From: Arcobacter sp.
GTDB lineage: Bacteria; Campylobacterota; Campylobacteria; Campylobacterales; Sulfurimonadaceae
Direction: 5' to 3'
Length of the DNA stretch: 50,751 bases
Assembly (NCBI GenBank): GCA_002733885.1
Contig: NVXJ01000002.1
Span: 60,025 to 110,775, forward strand
Under the pieces are notes generated by a model, which did no database searches, was not told where the DNA came from, and saw only the letters and a list, made by a program, of their open reading frames with translations. Of this stretch, positions 49,028 through 50,751 are shown in pieces. A program made the position numbers and the translations under genes. Every line of letters begins with the position of its first letter. The first letter of the stretch is position 1.

Positions 49028-50500
49028 TTAGTTTATAGAGATACCAATATCAGTTCCAACATTAACCATCATATTACCCATTGTAACTAGCTCAGTAGCT
49101 AATGCTTTAATTCTATCTGCATCAGCTCCAGGAATAATTTGGTAATCAAAGTGTTTTGTTGTTTTAGCAAGGTTATCGATGGTACTAACCTTAGTATCAA
49201 TAGACGTTAATGCTGCATCAATGTTAGCTTTTGTTGCATCACTTACTAAGTCATAAAAACTTGTTGTAGTAGCAGCATCTATATTATCTGCAGGGTTTAA
49301 AGCCGTGTACTGACCTTTTAAAGTATTAACAAAGCCCTTAATATCTTGCGCAATATCTCTGTGTGTGTTGTCTGAGAAGCATGAATGCTCATCTTCTTCA
49401 CTTGCTGTATCAACAGAAGCCGAAATACGTTCAGCCGATAGTTCTGAACTTACAAATACACCCATACCCGTCATAATATCTTTTAAAGCTGTAGTAGCAT
49501 CAATATTTTTAGAAGTATCTGAACCTGTCAACTCACCTAAAAGTGCCGCACGGTAACAACCGTCTACATTAGCAGAATCGCAATCACCACTGGTTGTTGT
49601 TAACCAAGCTGATCTAACCATGGTAAGGTCAGCAATAATTTTATTAGCTGCAGCCTTAAGATAAGCACCTCTTCTTGTCGCTTCACCTGAACCATTTGTA
49701 TAATCTGTAAGTGGACGTTGACCGGCTACTGTAGCACCTGGCGTTACTAAGTCAACTGAAGGATCACCTGCTTTATTATAATCTTGATCTTGTCCCCATA
49801 ATAAGAACTCAACGGCATGATATCCAGAAGCAACATTTGCATCACCACCAGCCTCATTTAAAGAAGTAATTAAACCTGTAGTAATTGTTGTAGTATCAAA
49901 TACTGCACCTAAGTTTGCAACCGTACCATCTTGAGCATCAAATGTTTCCATATCAACATCTGTTGATCCACCTTCTGCACCATCTGCTGTACCTGTTGTT
50001 CTAGCAACAATGCCGCCACCTGTATTTGCATTACCAGTTGCAATAATAGTATCTATCATTGCTTCATCTAATGGCCAAGCATTCAGTTGTCCTTCTAGTT
50101 CGCCATACGCATCTTTTACCCATTGTGCTGAACCATCACCATCAATTGGACCACCTGAAAGTCTAAAGATTTCTGTTTCAAGATATGGTTCACGAGAATC
50201 AATCCATGCTTGCTTTGCCGCATCCATTTGACCTTGTGTTGCGCCAGCACCCGCATCTACAAAGGTATCAATGGCAGTTTTTAACGTATTGGCTGCTGTA
50301 ATTGAATCTGTATAAGATGCTAATGCGATATCTGCATATGTTGTTAAAACAGCTGTAGACTGTGCTGCGGTAATACCTGTTGTTGGTGTTACTGTAGCAG
50401 GAGGAGTTTCATCTCCACCACCGCCTCCGCCACCACAACCACTTAAAGCCATTACGGCAACTAAACTCATTGAACTTAAGATACTTTTACTAAATTTCAT
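49028..50500 (-). CDS. Imelysin-family (M75-like) iron-regulated lipoprotein
   Basis: Lipobox LSGC followed by poly-Gly; GYHAVEFLLWGQD (GxHxxE) and GGPIDGDG motifs. Confidence 0.92.
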   Translation of the reverse strand: MKFSKSILSSMSLVAVMALSGCGGGGGGGDETPPATVTPTTGITAAQSTAVLTTYADIALASYTDSITAANTLKTAIDTFVDAGAGATQGQMDAAKQAWIDSREPYLETEIFRLSGGPIDGDGSAQWVKDAYGELEGQLNAWPLDEAMIDTIIATGNANTGGGIVARTTGTADGAEGGSTDVDMETFDAQDGTVANLGAVFDTTTITTGLITSLNEAGGDANVASGYHAVEFLLWGQDQDYNKAGDPSVDLVTPGATVAGQRPLTDYTNGSGEATRRGAYLKAAANKIIADLTMVRSAWLTTTSGDCDSANVDGCYRAALLGELTGSDTSKNIDATTALKDIMTGMGVFVSSELSAERISASVDTASEEDEHSCFSDNTHRDIAQDIKGFVNTLKGQYTALNPADNIDAATTTSFYDLVSDATKANIDAALTSIDTKVSTIDNLAKTTKHFDYQIIPGADADRIKALATELVTMGNMMVNVGTDIGISIN

Positions 50501-50562
50501 TTCTATCCCTTATTGATAATATTTATCGAAATCATAATCAATTAAACTTAAATTAATATAAT

Positions 50563-50585
50563 AGTAATGATAATTCTTATCATTA
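50563..50585. promoter_or_regulatory. Fur box upstream of the imelysin operon
   Basis: TAATGATAA-TTC-TTATCATTA perfect palindrome; 15/19 match by eye to GATAATGATAATCATTATC. Confidence 0.85.
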
Positions 50586-50698
50586 AATAAGTAAAACAAA
50601 TGAGTTTAGTTTATAATAACAATTATCAAAGTAGCTAGGTTGGGTAAGTTTGGGAAAAAAATTTATATTATGTATGTGAATTATTTAAAAAAAGAAAT

Positions 50699-50725
50699 TA
50701 TCTGAATATAGAAATTATTCAGATA
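50699..50725 (-). terminator. Hairpin terminator for right-edge minus-strand gene
   Basis: TATCTGAATA-7 nt-TATTCAGATA stem followed on the minus strand by ATTTCTTTTTTT. Confidence 0.7.
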
Positions 50726-50751
50726 TAAGTTGATTGCGTCCAGAATTTTTT
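50715..50751 (-). CDS. C-terminal end of a GGDEF-domain (diguanylate cyclase-like) protein, truncated by window edge
   Basis: Minus strand reads ..KNSGRNQLISE*, resembling the typical AKxxGRNxx end of GGDEF domains. Confidence 0.55.
   Translation of the reverse strand, partial: KNSGRNQLISE

Noticed and set aside
1-50751. CRISPR arrays, tRNAs/rRNAs, IS elements, prophage genes, canonical defence systems
   Set aside because: Scanned by eye; no regularly spaced repeats, cloverleaf-like sequence, transposase or integrase motifs, or known defence domains recognised.

Overview
AT-rich (low GC) chromosomal window from a member of the Campylobacterota (Epsilonproteobacteria). Assignment rests on conserved gene blocks: serA / small membrane protein / rpsA // ispH / aroA / pheT / pheS / HIT, 5-FCL / rny / TlpA-like / ftsY / radA, fliL / acpS, and fliP next to motBA and glmU. 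The left ~10 kb is a signalling cluster: HWRQPL-type PAS histidine kinase (5' end outside the window), REC-HD-GYP protein, 1.27-kaa FIST-PAS-PAS-HK-REC-HPt hybrid kinase, two response regulators, and a decayed sensor-kinase pseudogene. The middle is mostly housekeeping. The right ~7.5 kb is a six-gene minus-strand run (imelysin, DUF1111-type di-heme protein, second imelysin, sterol-desaturase/fatty-acid-hydroxylase-family protein, porin-like protein, MauG/cytochrome-c-peroxidase-like protein) behind a near-canonical Fur-box palindrome. Least explained structures: (i) a modular double-hairpin intergenic repeat, two copies after radA and one after a response regulator at 36.9 kb, whose stems covary while linkers and ends stay conserved; (ii) a DDIFDF C-terminal tail shared by two response regulators of otherwise divergent C-terminal halves; (iii) a tandemly duplicated hairpin between an efflux adaptor gene and argD; (iv) an unlisted 37-codon putative membrane miniprotein at ~43.0 kb. 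No tRNA, rRNA, CRISPR, transposase or phage genes were recognised.
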